From an uncultured Verrucomicrobiota bacterium (lineage in GTDB: Bacteria > Verrucomicrobiota > Verrucomicrobiia > Chthoniobacterales > SZAS-18): 39,579 nt of DNA. The notes under the pieces are model-generated. The model ran no database searches. It saw nothing but the letters and a program-made list of their open reading frames with translations, and was not told the DNA's origin. The DNA lies in contig CALMAQ010000126.1 of NCBI GenBank assembly GCA_937859745.1, forward strand, positions 1-39,579, in the 5' to 3' direction. Position 1 is the stretch's first letter; each line of letters starts with the position of its first letter. The position numbers and the translations under genes are program-made. Below, one piece after another: positions 8,797 through 16,933 of this stretch.

Positions 8797-9357
8797 ATGA
8801 AACTTTCCAAGCGCGGCGAGTACGCGATGCGGGCCTTGATCGACCTGGCCATCGCGCAGGCGCTCGGCCGCGCCCTGCTCCCGCTCAGCGAATTGTCGGA
8901 AAAGGAGCAGATTCCTGCCGCGTTCCTGGAGCAAATCCTCTTCCAGCTTCGCAGCGCGGGGATTGTGGCGAGCGTCCGGGGCAAGCACGGCGGCTACTGC
9001 TTGGCGAAGCCGACCGACCAGATCCGCTTCGGCGAGATCATCCGGCTCATCGACGGGCCGCTCGCGCCGATCCGTTGCGTCAGCCAGGTGGCCTACGCGC
9101 GCTGCACCTGCCCGGACGAGGCGCACTGCGGCTTGCGGATGTTGATGCTCGACGTGCGCAACGCCGTCGCGGGCATCCTGGACAAATACACGCTGGCCGA
9201 CGTGGCCGACGTGACGCTCCGCAAGCTCCGGCGCGACAAGGTCCCCTCGCCTTTCGTGCCTCCCGCGGAACTGGCCGCGTTGTTCGACGCGCCCGGACCG
9301 GCGCGTCCCACCCGTCGCGCCCGCGTCCACCCCGTGGTGCCGCAAGGCCAGCCGTGA
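8797..9357 (+). CDS. Rrf2-family transcriptional regulator with a cysteine cluster
   Basis: A 186-aa regulator. The amino-terminal winged helix is typical of Rrf2 proteins: MKLSKRGEYAMRALIDLA at 1-18, and the wing with RGKHGGYCLAK at 61-71. A central cluster has Cys94, Cys103, Cys105 and Cys111, spaced in the region where IscR and NsrR hold their iron-sulfur cluster, so it may sense iron-sulfur status or a sulfur metabolite. CymR-type members that sense cysteine synthase lack such a set. It is the first gene of a same-strand run with an M14 hydrolase 11 bp downstream and then the sulfate importer. The perfect inverted repeat just before its start suggests autoregulation of the whole unit. No Shine-Dalgarno sequence is visible. 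The carboxy tail after residue 160 is Pro/Arg-rich and probably disordered. Confidence 0.9.
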   Translation: MKLSKRGEYAMRALIDLAIAQALGRALLPLSELSEKEQIPAAFLEQILFQLRSAGIVASVRGKHGGYCLAKPTDQIRFGEIIRLIDGPLAPIRCVSQVAYARCTCPDEAHCGLRMLMLDVRNAVAGILDKYTLADVADVTLRKLRRDKVPSPFVPPAELAALFDAPGPARPTRRARVHPVVPQGQP

Positions 9358-9368
9358 GCCACCTCACC

Positions 9369-10193
9369 ATGCCGACCCGCTCCCCGAGCCCGAACGTTGC
9401 CCGCTCCGCGATCCAGGCGTGGACGGCGGAAACGTTGCTCGCCCCATTGCGGGAGCGTTGCGCGCGTCCGGGCACGCGCCTGCGTCAAACTTCCCTGGGG
9501 ATGTTCCATCATGGCAGCGACCGGTGTGAACTGCCGCACTTCGTCTTGCGCGGGACCCGCGGTCAGGACGCGCCCGTCCGGCTGGGATTGTTCGCGGCCA
9601 TCCACGGGGACGAACCCGAAGGGGCGGCGGCGCTTCGCGATTTCCTGCTCGCGCTGGACGACGACCCCGCCCCGGCGCAGGGTTACGAAATCCACGCCTA
9701 CCCGGTCTGCAACCCGGGCGGGCTCGCGCGCGGGACCCGCCATTCTCCTGCCGGTTGCGACCTCAACCGCGAGTTCTGGCGCGGGAGCGCCCAGCCGGAG
9801 GTCCGCCTGCTGGAACGCGAACTGGCTATCCGGCGCTTCGACGGCCTCGTGTCGCTGCACGGCGACGACACGGCGGACGGGGCCTACGCCTTCGTGCGCG
9901 GGGCCACGCTGACCGAGGCGCTGGCCAAGCCCGCGCTCGCGGCGGCGGCGCGGTTCCTGCCGCTCGCCACGGGGGCGACCATCGACGGGTTCCCGGCGCG
10001 CGAGAGCCTGATCCTGCGCTGCTACGAAGGCATCCTCTGCCCTCCGGCGGAACTGCGGCCCATGCCCTTCGAGATTATCTTCGAGACACCGCAGACGTTG
10101 CCTGCCCCGCTCCAGAGCGCTGCGGCCGTGGCGGCTTTGCATGCCATCCTGAGCGCCTACCGTCCCTTCATCGCCTACGGGCAGGACCTCTAA
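9369..10193 (+). CDS. M14-family zinc hydrolase (succinylglutamate desuccinylase/aspartoacylase-like)
   Basis: A 274-aa protein with the metal and substrate residues of M14 carboxypeptidase-fold enzymes. It has HxxE at His79-Glu82 in [10 protein letters not shown], an Asn-Arg substrate pair at 133-134 in DLNREFW, the third zinc ligand His164 in SLHGD, and a likely catalytic Glu239 in IFETPQ. The first motif resembles the deacylase branch (desuccinylase/aspartoacylase) more than digestive carboxypeptidases. There is no signal peptide, so it is probably cytoplasmic. The ATG at 9369 is 11 bp after rrf2, and the binding-protein gene starts 14 bp after its stop, so it sits inside the sulfate operon. 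What an amidohydrolase does there is unclear; releasing sulfur-containing amino acids from peptides or N-acyl forms is one possibility. The fold call is firm, the substrate unknown. Confidence 0.85.
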   Translation: MPTRSPSPNVARSAIQAWTAETLLAPLRERCARPGTRLRQTSLGMFHHGSDRCELPHFVLRGTRGQDAPVRLGLFAAIHGDEPEGAAALRDFLLALDDDPAPAQGYEIHAYPVCNPGGLARGTRHSPAGCDLNREFWRGSAQPEVRLLERELAIRRFDGLVSLHGDDTADGAYAFVRGATLTEALAKPALAAAARFLPLATGATIDGFPARESLILRCYEGILCPPAELRPMPFEIIFETPQTLPAPLQSAAAVAALHAILSAYRPFIAYGQDL

Positions 10194-10207
10194 CCCAGCC
10201 AACCCAC

Positions 10208-11218
10208 ATGAAAACATCCCTGCGCTTCTGCCTGCTCGCGGCCCTGGTCGCGGTCTCCACTTGGACGGCCCACGCCGCACCCCAGCCCGTCACCCTGCTC
10301 AACGTTTCGTACGACCCGACGCGCGAGCTGTATCAGGATTATAACGCGGCCTTCGCGAAACACTGGAAGGCCACCCAGGGGCAGGACGTGACGTTCAACC
10401 AATCGCATGGCGGCTCGGGCAAACAGGCGCGGGCGGTCATCGACGGCCTGGAAGCCGACGTGGTGACGCTCGGGTTGGCTTACGACATCGACGCGCTGGC
10501 CGAGCATGGCGGGTTGGTGCCGAAGGATTGGCAGAAGCGCCTGCCCGACAACAGCACGCCCTACACCTCGACCATCGTGTTCCTGGTCCGCAAGGGCAAC
10601 CCCAAGAAGATCAAGGACTGGCCCGACGTGGTCCGGCCCGGCGTGCAGGTGATCGTGCCTAACCCGAAGACCTCCGGCGGCGCGCGCTGGGCGTACCTCG
10701 CGGCGTGGGGCTACGCTTTGCAGGCCAACGGCAACGACGCGGGCAAGGCGCAGGCGTTCGTCACCGCGATGTACAAGAACGTGCCGGTGCTCGACTCCGG
10801 CGCACGCGGTTCGACGACCACGTTCGCCCAACGCAACATCGGCGACGTGCTGCTCGCCTGGGAGAACGAGGCGCATCTCGCCCAGAAGGAGTTTGGCGCG
10901 GACAAGTTCGAGATCGTGACGCCGCCGGTCAGCGTGCTCGCCGAGCCGCCGGTGTCCGTCGTGGACAAGGTCGCCGACAAGCACGGCACGCGCGCGGTCG
11001 CGCAGGCCTACCTCGAATACCTCTACTCGCCCGAGGGCCAGGACATCGCCGGACGCAACTTCTACCGTCCGCGCAACCCCAAAGCGGCGGAAAAGTACGC
11101 CGCGCAGTTCCCGGCGCTCAAGTTGTTCACCGTGGACGAGTTGTTCGGTGGCTGGGCGAAGTGCCAGAAGACGCACTTCGACGACGGCGGCGTGTTCGAC
11201 CAGATTTACAAACCTTAA
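10208..11218 (+). CDS. sbp: Sulfate/thiosulfate ABC transporter periplasmic binding protein
   Basis: A 336-aa periplasmic solute-binding protein of the Sbp/CysP family that captures sulfate or thiosulfate for the CysTWA importer. A signal peptide covers roughly residues 1-23 and ends in AHA before APQ. The mature protein begins with the family motif [13 protein letters not shown], followed by [13 protein letters not shown], which contributes to the anion site. The ATG at 10208 lies 14 bp after the M14 gene. A GC hairpin in the 38-bp gap before cysT may lower read-through, which would fit the need for more binding protein than permease. Sequence alone does not separate Sbp (sulfate) from CysP (thiosulfate). 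Confidence 0.95.
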   Translation: MKTSLRFCLLAALVAVSTWTAHAAPQPVTLLNVSYDPTRELYQDYNAAFAKHWKATQGQDVTFNQSHGGSGKQARAVIDGLEADVVTLGLAYDIDALAEHGGLVPKDWQKRLPDNSTPYTSTIVFLVRKGNPKKIKDWPDVVRPGVQVIVPNPKTSGGARWAYLAAWGYALQANGNDAGKAQAFVTAMYKNVPVLDSGARGSTTTFAQRNIGDVLLAWENEAHLAQKEFGADKFEIVTPPVSVLAEPPVSVVDKVADKHGTRAVAQAYLEYLYSPEGQDIAGRNFYRPRNPKAAEKYAAQFPALKLFTVDELFGGWAKCQKTHFDDGGVFDQIYKP

Positions 11219-11223
11219 GCATC

Positions 11224-11240
11224 CCCCGCCGCGCGCGGGG
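11224..11240 (+). promoter_or_regulatory. Intercistronic GC hairpin between sbp and cysT
   Basis: CCCCGC and GCGGGG form a perfect 6-bp stem around a 5-nt loop, six nt after the sbp stop codon and 16 bp before cysT. There is no T run. Hairpins at this place in binding-protein operons often stabilise the upstream message or attenuate the downstream one; that role is inferred here. Confidence 0.45.
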
Positions 11241-11256
11241 TGAAGGGCAGCGACAC

Positions 11257-12126
11257 ATGGCCATCGACAGCATCATCCCTCCCGCGGTGCCGGGAGCCGC
11301 GTCCGCGCCGCGGCGCGTCCTGCCGGGGTTTGGATTGTCTCTGGGTTATACCGTGTTCTACCTCGTGCTGATCGTGCTCGTGCCGCTCTCGGCGACGCTG
11401 GCCAAGACGGCCACGCTGAGCTGGCCGCGCTTCTGGTCGGCGGTCACGTCGGCGCGGGTGCTCGCGTCGTACCGCCTGAGCTTCGGCGCGTCGCTGTGCG
11501 GGGCGCTCATCAACGCGGTGTTCGGGCTGGTCGTGGCGTGGACGCTCGTGCGCTGCCGCTTCCCCGGACGCCGCCTCGTGGATTCGCTGGTGGACCTGCC
11601 CTTCGCGCTGCCCACAGCGGTCGCGGGCATCGCGCTCACCAGCCTCTACGCGTCCAACGGCTGGATCGGCCAGTGGCTGGAGCCGTTGGGCATCCGCGCG
11701 GCCTATACCCCTCTCGGGGTTACCATCGCGCTGACGTTCATCGGCCTGCCCTTCGTCGTGCGGACGGTGCAGCCCATTCTGGAGGACCTGGACACGCAGT
11801 TCGAGCAGGCCGCGCGCAGCCTGGGCGCGAGCCGCTGGCAGACGTTCCGGCGTGTCGTGTTCCCAGAAATCTGGCCCGCGCTGCTCACGGGCTTCGCCCT
11901 GGCCTTCGCGCGGGGACTGGGTGAGTACGGCTCGGTGGTTTTTATCTCGGGCAACATGCCCATGCGGACGGAGATCACGCCGCTGCTCATCATCACGAAG
12001 CTGGAGCAATACGACTACGCGGGCGCGACCGCCATCGCCGTAGTCATGCTCGCGGCGTCGTTCTCGCTGCTGCTGCTCATCAACCTGCTGCAACGCTGGA
12101 CCTCCTCGCGCCACGTCCTCGTCTGA
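11257..12126 (+). CDS. cysT: Sulfate ABC transporter permease CysT
   Basis: A 289-aa inner-membrane permease that forms the translocation pore with CysW. About six membrane segments are visible. The cytoplasmic EAA loop that docks onto the ATPase is present as EQAARSLGASRWQTFRRV (about residues 187-204). The GEYGSVVFISGN segment that follows is characteristic of CysT/CysW proteins. The ATG at 11257 has an AAGGGCAG ribosome-binding sequence upstream. It lies between sbp and cysW in the canonical order, 19 bp before cysW. The amino end is a polar stretch of about 25 residues before the first helix. Confidence 0.95.
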   Translation: MAIDSIIPPAVPGAASAPRRVLPGFGLSLGYTVFYLVLIVLVPLSATLAKTATLSWPRFWSAVTSARVLASYRLSFGASLCGALINAVFGLVVAWTLVRCRFPGRRLVDSLVDLPFALPTAVAGIALTSLYASNGWIGQWLEPLGIRAAYTPLGVTIALTFIGLPFVVRTVQPILEDLDTQFEQAARSLGASRWQTFRRVVFPEIWPALLTGFALAFARGLGEYGSVVFISGNMPMRTEITPLLIITKLEQYDYAGATAIAVVMLAASFSLLLLINLLQRWTSSRHVLV

Positions 12127-12145
12127 CGCGCTCCTCCGCCCGCCC

Positions 12146-13027
12146 ATGGCTTCGACCGTCACATTCCGCCTCGCCAAGCCGCGCGCGACCGCCCCGGCCG
12201 ACGCGGCCGACTTGGAACCCGCGTGGATTCGCCGGGTCCTGGTTTCAGTCACGCTCGGGTTCCTCGTGCTGTTTTTGTTCCTGCCGCTCGCGGCGGTGTT
12301 CGTGGAGGCGCTGCGGAAGGGCGTGTCCGTCTACCTGGCGACCTTCCTGCAAAGTGATACGCTCGCCGCCATCCGTCTGACGCTGCTGACAGCGGCCATC
12401 GCGGTCCCGCTCAACGTGGTGTTCGGCGTCGCGGCGGCGTGGGCCATCGCCAAGTTCGAGTTTCCCGGCAAGAGCGTGCTGACAACACTCATCGACCTGC
12501 CCTTCGCCGTGTCACCCGTGGTGTCGGGGCTGATCTACGTGCTGCTGTTCGGCGCGCAGGGCTGGTTCGGCCCGTGGCTGAGCGAGCACCACGTCAAAAT
12601 TATCTTCGCCGTGCCGGGCATCGTGCTGGCGACGATCTTCGTCACGTTCCCGTTCGTCGCGCGCGAACTGATCCCGCTCATGCAGGCGCAGGGCAGCGAC
12701 GAGGAGCAGGCCGCGATCATGCTCGGCGCGAGCGGCTGGCAGACCTTCCGGCGCGTGACGTTACCCAACGTGAAGTGGGGTCTGCTCTACGGCGTGATCC
12801 TGTGCAACGCGCGCGCCATGGGCGAGTTCGGCGCGGTGTCAGTGGTGTCCGGCCACGTGCGCGGGATGACCAACACCGTGCCGCTGCAAGTCGAGATTCT
12901 CTACAACGAGTACAACTTTGTCGGGGCCTTCGCCACCGCCTCGCTGCTCGCGCTCCTGGCGCTGGCCACCCTGGGTATCAAGTCCTTCATCGAGTGGCGG
13001 ACGCAGCGCGACACCGCCGCCGCTTGA
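12146..13027 (+). CDS. cysW: Sulfate ABC transporter permease CysW
   Basis: A 293-aa partner permease to CysT. It has about six membrane segments and an EAA loop, EEQAAIMLGASGWQTFRR, around residues 190-207, followed by the CysW-like GEFGAVSVVSGH motif. The start at 12146 lies 19 bp after cysT, and the stop is 12 bp before cysA. Clear similarity to CysT in the EAA and following segments supports the paired-pore model. The amino end has a polar stretch of roughly 30 residues before the first helix. Confidence 0.95.
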   Translation: MASTVTFRLAKPRATAPADAADLEPAWIRRVLVSVTLGFLVLFLFLPLAAVFVEALRKGVSVYLATFLQSDTLAAIRLTLLTAAIAVPLNVVFGVAAAWAIAKFEFPGKSVLTTLIDLPFAVSPVVSGLIYVLLFGAQGWFGPWLSEHHVKIIFAVPGIVLATIFVTFPFVARELIPLMQAQGSDEEQAAIMLGASGWQTFRRVTLPNVKWGLLYGVILCNARAMGEFGAVSVVSGHVRGMTNTVPLQVEILYNEYNFVGAFATASLLALLALATLGIKSFIEWRTQRDTAAA

Positions 13028-13039
13028 GCCCGTTCATCC

Positions 13040-14047
13040 ATGAGCATCGAAGCAAAGCAGATCGTCAAGCGGTTCGGCGGCTTTACCGCGTTGGACGGCG
13101 TGAGCGTCCGCATCGAGACCGGCGAGTTGATGGCGCTGCTTGGGCCCTCGGGCTCGGGTAAAACGACCCTGTTGCGGATCATCGCGGGTCTGGAAGGCGC
13201 GGACGCGGGCACGCTCGACTTCTTCGGGCAGGACGCCACGCGCCTGGCGATCCGCGACCGACAGGTCGGCTTCGTGTTCCAGCACTACGCCCTGTTCCGG
13301 CACATGACGATTTTCCACAACGTCGCGTTCGGCCTCCAGGTGCGCCCGCGCGGCACGCGGCCGGACAAGGCCGCCATCCGCGACAAGGTGCGTGAGTTGC
13401 TGCGCCTGGTGCAGCTCGAAGGTCTGGAGGACCGCTATCCCGCCCAGATTTCCGGCGGCCAGCGGCAGCGGGTGGCGCTGGCCCGGGCGCTGGCCATCGA
13501 GCCGCGCGTGCTGCTGCTCGACGAGCCCTTCGGCGCGCTGGACGCCAAGGTCCGCAAGGAACTGCGCCGCTGGATTCGCAAGCTCCACGACGATCTGGGC
13601 ATCACGACGGTGTTCGTGACCCACGACCAGGAGGAGGCGCTGGAAATCGCGGATCGCGTCGTCGTGATGAACAAGGCGCGCATCGAGCAGATTGGCACGC
13701 CCGCGGAGGTCTACAACCATCCGGCGAGCGCGTTCGTATGCGGCTTCCTGGGCGACGTGAACGTCCTGCCCACCACCGGGTCGGTCTCCGCGTTCATCCG
13801 CCCGCACGACATCGACGTGCTGAAGGCCCCTGACGGAGCGGAGTCGAAGGCGGGCGTGGTGAAATCCGTGCGGGCGGTCGGGGCGGCGGTTCGGCTGGGC
13901 GTGTTGCTGGACGGCAGCGCCGAACCACTGGAGGTCGCGCTCCCCGGCGGACAGCAGGATGGAGCTGCCTTTCGCCCCGGAGAAGGCGTTTTCCTGCGGT
14001 TCCGGCGCACGCAGACCTTTGCGGATGGCGCACGGAACGGCTCCTAG
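13040..14047 (+). CDS. cysA: Sulfate ABC transporter ATP-binding protein CysA
   Basis: A 335-aa ATPase that powers the CysTW pore. Walker A is GPSGSGKT at 35-42, the Q-loop Gln81, the ABC signature SGGQ at 138-141, Walker B LLLDEP with Asp161-Glu162, and the switch His195 in VTHDQEEA. A carboxy-terminal TOBE-like regulatory region follows from about residue 230, including the family segment [10 protein letters not shown]. It closes the operon. Its TAG stop is read from the palindrome CTAG at 14044-14047, which also supplies the stop of the convergent NTPase gene, so the two genes overlap by 4 bp with no room for a terminator. Confidence 0.96.
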   Translation: MSIEAKQIVKRFGGFTALDGVSVRIETGELMALLGPSGSGKTTLLRIIAGLEGADAGTLDFFGQDATRLAIRDRQVGFVFQHYALFRHMTIFHNVAFGLQVRPRGTRPDKAAIRDKVRELLRLVQLEGLEDRYPAQISGGQRQRVALARALAIEPRVLLLDEPFGALDAKVRKELRRWIRKLHDDLGITTVFVTHDQEEALEIADRVVVMNKARIEQIGTPAEVYNHPASAFVCGFLGDVNVLPTTGSVSAFIRPHDIDVLKAPDGAESKAGVVKSVRAVGAAVRLGVLLDGSAEPLEVALPGGQQDGAAFRPGEGVFLRFRRTQTFADGARNGS

Positions 14048-14898
14048 AACTCGAAGTCCAGCGGATCTGAAAACTTGTCGAGCGCTTCGCGCTGGCTCTC
14101 GGGCTTGCGCTCGATACGCCTCTGCACCAAGCCTTCGTCGGGCAGCAGAACCGACGCGGCATCCTCGCACTGCGCGGCCACCCGGCGGAAGACGTTATCC
14201 AGGTCGAAGCGCGAATCCGTGCCGACGTACTCGCGCGCCTCGGCCCAGGTGAGTCGGCGCTTGAACTGCGTCTCAAACCCGGCCACCTCCTTGAGCGTCA
14301 GCGGCGAGAGCATGGGCAGCGCGACCGTCGGCGTGCCCCGGGCGCGCAGGCGCTCCCCCACGGGCGAGGCGTCGAACTTCGCGCTCGAAAACCGCGCGTC
14401 GTTGCGGATGAGCACATATTTGACGCGGTCGCGCAGGGTTGTGACCACGTCGCGCAGGGAACTTTCGGCGGTGGGATCGGGGCTGCCAAACAGCAGGACG
14501 ACCATGCCCACCCTGCGGGCGTCGAGGGCGTTGAGCGTCTGTCGGGCTTCGAGGTGGTCCAGCACGGTCCGCGTGGAACCGGCGGGGAAGTCCACGAGGG
14601 TGATGGGAGCGTTTTGCCCGGCGTTGCGGAAGATGGTGTCGAGCGAACTAGGAGCAGTGATCGGCAGGCGGTCCACCCGCATGAAGTAGTCGGAAAAGTT
14701 GGTGTGTTCCGGGTCCGCGTCGGCTCCGCTCCAACGAATGCCCGCGTAATCCAGCCAGGAGGTGATGACCTGGAGCGAGGTGGATTTGCCGATGCGCCCG
14801 GTGCTCTGCAACGCGCAGATGAGCGTGGCGCTTTTGGCGGTGGTGACTGGAAGTTCAGCCAGGGCCGTGGAATCGTTGGACGGAAGCTTTTTGCTCAT
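14044..14898 (-). CDS. ParA/MinD-like P-loop NTPase with a non-canonical Walker A
   Basis: A 284-aa protein of the SIMIBI ATPase type. The P-loop is STGRIGKST at residues 32-40; it keeps GxxGKST but lacks the leading lysine of the deviant Walker A (KGGxGKT) seen in true ParA and Min[14 protein letters not shown] (58-70) matches the switch I region and LVDFPAG (101-107) the Walker B/switch II region. The last 60 residues are charged. The ATG at 14898 is 4 nt after an AAGG sequence. It resembles the nucleotide-binding proteins found near plasmid mobilisation or partition genes more than chromosome ParA, but there is no ParB or mobilisation gene nearby. The gene faces cysA and shares the CTAG stop with it. 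Its cellular role is unknown. Confidence 0.75.
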   Translation of the reverse strand: MSKKLPSNDSTALAELPVTTAKSATLICALQSTGRIGKSTSLQVITSWLDYAGIRWSGADADPEHTNFSDYFMRVDRLPITAPSSLDTIFRNAGQNAPITLVDFPAGSTRTVLDHLEARQTLNALDARRVGMVVLLFGSPDPTAESSLRDVVTTLRDRVKYVLIRNDARFSSAKFDASPVGERLRARGTPTVALPMLSPLTLKEVAGFETQFKRRLTWAEAREYVGTDSRFDLDNVFRRVAAQCEDAASVLLPDEGLVQRRIERKPESQREALDKFSDPLDFEF

Positions 14899-15064
14899 GC
14901 CTTGTGAAAATCATTCTTTTCCGTGAACATGCACCCACCAACCTCGTTACGCAACCTTTGACCTGCGAGCGGGATGGCTGCAACGCGTGACGATGCGGCT
15001 TGCGTCAAACCGGCGAAGAACGATTCTTCCCTCAGCCGTCGCCCGCCCAGGCTGACCCAGCAAA

Positions 15065-15499
15065 ATGCCCGCGCGCCTCCTCGTTCCCCTTCTCGCCTTG
15101 ATGTTCCTGCTGACCGGGTGCGCCACACGCCCCGTCGCACTGGCAAATTCCCGGCCGGTTCCTGCCAAACGGCTGCTGGCGGACTACGCATTTTATTCCC
15201 GCCCCATGGTGCATGGGGCCAAGCTGGTGGTGATCCGGGATGTCGGCCGGTTCGACCAGCCCGAAAGCGCGCAAGTCATCGTCGATGGCCATGCTCTCGC
15301 CTATTTGCGGCCGGGCGAACGGGTGGAAATTCATCTGTACGCGGGCGAGCGCCTACTGGCGGTCTCGTCTGCCCCGGGTTTCTTGGCGGCTCCTCTCGTC
15401 GTGCATTCGTTCGGCTTCCAGCCCGGCGAGACCTCCTATTTTCGGGTGGGGATTGTCGGAGGCCAGTTCGATATCAGACCGGCGGTACCTGGCAAATAA
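15065..15499 (+). CDS. Small putative lipoprotein, unknown function
   Basis: A 144-aa protein with a lipoprotein signal peptide: a short basic amino end, a Leu-rich core, and the lipobox LLTGC with the lipidated Cys at 19. The mature part is a compact beta-rich domain with the pattern VIVDGHALAYLRPGERVEIHL (two overlapping halves around residue 80-95), like small carboxypeptidase-regulatory or PEGA/DUF2846-type folds. I do not recognise a family with confidence. It is divergent from the ParA-like gene across 166 bp. It may belong with the envelope glycan locus that follows, but nothing links them directly. Confidence 0.7.
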   Translation: MPARLLVPLLALMFLLTGCATRPVALANSRPVPAKRLLADYAFYSRPMVHGAKLVVIRDVGRFDQPESAQVIVDGHALAYLRPGERVEIHLYAGERLLAVSSAPGFLAAPLVVHSFGFQPGETSYFRVGIVGGQFDIRPAVPGK

Positions 15500-15596
15500 C
15501 CGGTCTCGTTCGGCAGGCTGCTCGAACCGCTTTCGAGGATGGCCGGGACCAGGAGTGCCGGCGCGCGGAGTCGTGCAGGGAGGAACTTACCACCCG

Positions 15597-15640
15597 TTCG
15601 AAGTTTCGATTCGTGAGTCTTGCTGCCCCAAAACTTCGAA
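15597..15640. repeat. Perfect 10-bp inverted repeat with a 24-nt loop
   Basis: TTCGAAGTTT at 15597-15606 is exactly reversed as AAACTTCGAA at 15631-15640. No T run follows, so it is not an obvious terminator for the lipoprotein gene 98 bp upstream. It may be a paired binding site for an activator acting from a distance on the downstream promoter; that is inference. Confidence 0.6.
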
Positions 15641-15650
15641 GGCTGAAGTA

Positions 15651-15662
15651 AATCGATCGATT
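15651..15662. repeat. 12-bp perfect palindrome
   Basis: AATCGATCGATT is self-complementary and lies 10 bp after the larger inverted repeat in AT-rich DNA. A DNA-binding protein site is possible; nothing more can be said. Confidence 0.4.
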
Positions 15663-15928
15663 AACTGGACATCTGTCGCCACGGAAAACATTTGCCCTGG
15701 AAACACCGGAGCATTAAAAAACATGCGGAAAAACCGACGGGGGGGCGAACCACAAACGGTAAATTCGTGTTGAAGTAATTCAAGGGAGTGCAGATGCAAG
15801 CCTGAAATCGCCCCGAACAACCTGTAAATCCCTTTTCTCGACCTGAGCGCCAATGCTTGCATCACCTGCGAATTTCGATTCACCCGTCAGGACACATTGG
15901 TCCCCCTTGACAAGCAATCCCATTTTGG

Positions 15929-15944
15929 CGGCACGCACGATGCT
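15929..15944 (+). promoter_or_regulatory. Sigma-54-like promoter candidate
   Basis: CGGCACG, four bases, ATGCT matches the RpoN consensus (TGGCACG-N4-TTGCW) except at the first base of each block. The diagnostic GG (15930-15931) and GC (15942-15943) have the exact 10-bp spacing. It points towards the GT2 gene, about 139 bp upstream of its start. Sigma-54 control of exopolysaccharide loci is known in other bacteria. A single match of this kind can occur by chance. Confidence 0.35.
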
Positions 15945-16082
15945 GCCTGGGAAGACAAATTTTTATTCTCCGCGTCAAAACAGCCTGCCGCGAAAGCTCC
16001 GGCCGTCACGAAAATTTTGGCCGCAACTGCCACCGCTTCCCTTGAACATCCCTCTTCACTTTTCGATGCGCGGAATCATTGG

Positions 16083-16907
16083 ATGATGAACTCGACCCAT
16101 CATCCCGCTCCGGACGGTTCTGTTCCAGAATCCCGCCGTATCCCGTCGATCACGGTGGTCTATCCGGCATTCAACGAAGAGGCCAACATCCGCCACACCG
16201 TTGAGGCGGCGTGCCGTGCGCTATCAACGTTGGCTGACACGTGGGAGGTGATTGTCGTCAACGATGGCAGCCGGGACGGAACCAAGGGCCTGTGCGACGA
16301 GCTGGCAGGAACGTACCCAAACGTCCGCGCGATCCATCATCCGGCCAATCGTGGCTATGGAGCGGCTTTAAAATCCGGTATCATGGTGGCGCGGCACGGC
16401 TTGATCTTCTTCAGTGATTCCGACGGACAGTTCGACATCCGCGAACTGCGCGATCTGGTGCGTTGGTCGGGAGAATACGACATCGTCGCGGGCTACCGCG
16501 CGCGCCGCAGCGATCCCGCGCACCGCCTGTTGAATGCCTGGGGCTGGAAAATGCTCGTCCGCTTTGTGCTCGGGATCAAAATTCGTGACATCGACTGCGC
16601 GTTCAAGCTCTTCCGGCGCGAGGTGTTCCAACGGGTCCAGATCCGTTCGGTCGGAGCGATGGTGAACACCGAAATCCTGGCCCAGGCGTCACGGTTCGGG
16701 ATGAAGATTCACGAAGTGCCGGTGAGCCACTTCCCACGGTTCCACGGCAAGTCCACCGGCGCGGACCTCAGCGTCATCATCAAAGCGTTCCGCGAACTGT
16801 TCCGGATGCGCCGCTCCCTGAAGAACGTGTCGCACGAACAACCGGGCCTGTTCGCCGAGGAACACCAACTCGCCAAAATGGTGTCAAGTCTCGTGAACGA
16901 GCCCTGA
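16083..16907 (+). CDS. GT2 glycosyltransferase, dolichyl-phosphate-mannose-synthase-like
   Basis: A 274-aa soluble GT-A fold enzyme. It has the opening ITVVYPAFNEEANI (23-36), VVNDGSRDGT with Asp61, NRGYGAALKSG (89-99), and the metal-binding SDSDGQFD with Asp112 and Asp114. It ends with the RDIDCAFKLFRREVF and HFPRFHGKSTG segments typical of the polyprenyl-phosphate-sugar synthase branch. No carboxy-terminal membrane helices are seen, so it probably works at the membrane surface, making a lipid-phosphate sugar donor. That would suit the GT-C enzyme encoded convergently 26 bp away, since GT-C enzymes use such donors. I chose the first of two adjacent ATGs. The frame is open upstream to 15897 but that part does not look coded. 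Confidence 0.88.
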   Translation: MMNSTHHPAPDGSVPESRRIPSITVVYPAFNEEANIRHTVEAACRALSTLADTWEVIVVNDGSRDGTKGLCDELAGTYPNVRAIHHPANRGYGAALKSGIMVARHGLIFFSDSDGQFDIRELRDLVRWSGEYDIVAGYRARRSDPAHRLLNAWGWKMLVRFVLGIKIRDIDCAFKLFRREVFQRVQIRSVGAMVNTEILAQASRFGMKIHEVPVSHFPRFHGKSTGADLSVIIKAFRELFRMRRSLKNVSHEQPGLFAEEHQLAKMVSSLVNEP

Positions 16908-16933
16908 ACGGGGAAACAAGGCAGGAACAAGCC

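Larger units (their letters stand above)
15500..16082. other. 583-bp gene-free region ahead of the polysaccharide locus
   Basis: No convincing gene was found. The frame upstream of the GT2 start is open but lacks codon bias and family sequence. The stretch is clearly more AT-rich than its surroundings, most markedly at 15640-15790. It contains a 10-bp inverted repeat (15597-15640), a 12-bp palindrome (15651-15662), and a sigma-54-like site (15929-15944), each listed separately. The base composition and symmetric elements suggest a regulatory region or long leader for the GT2 gene. Confidence 0.6.

Noticed and set aside
15690-15790. Riboswitch, such as a cyclic-di-GMP (GEMM) aptamer
   Set aside because: GC-poor sequence with short stems was seen, but the conserved GEMM core bases are absent.
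15897-16082. Amino-terminal extension of the GT2 gene
   Set aside because: The frame is open, but the codons lack the bias of real genes here and no GT2 member needs such an extension.
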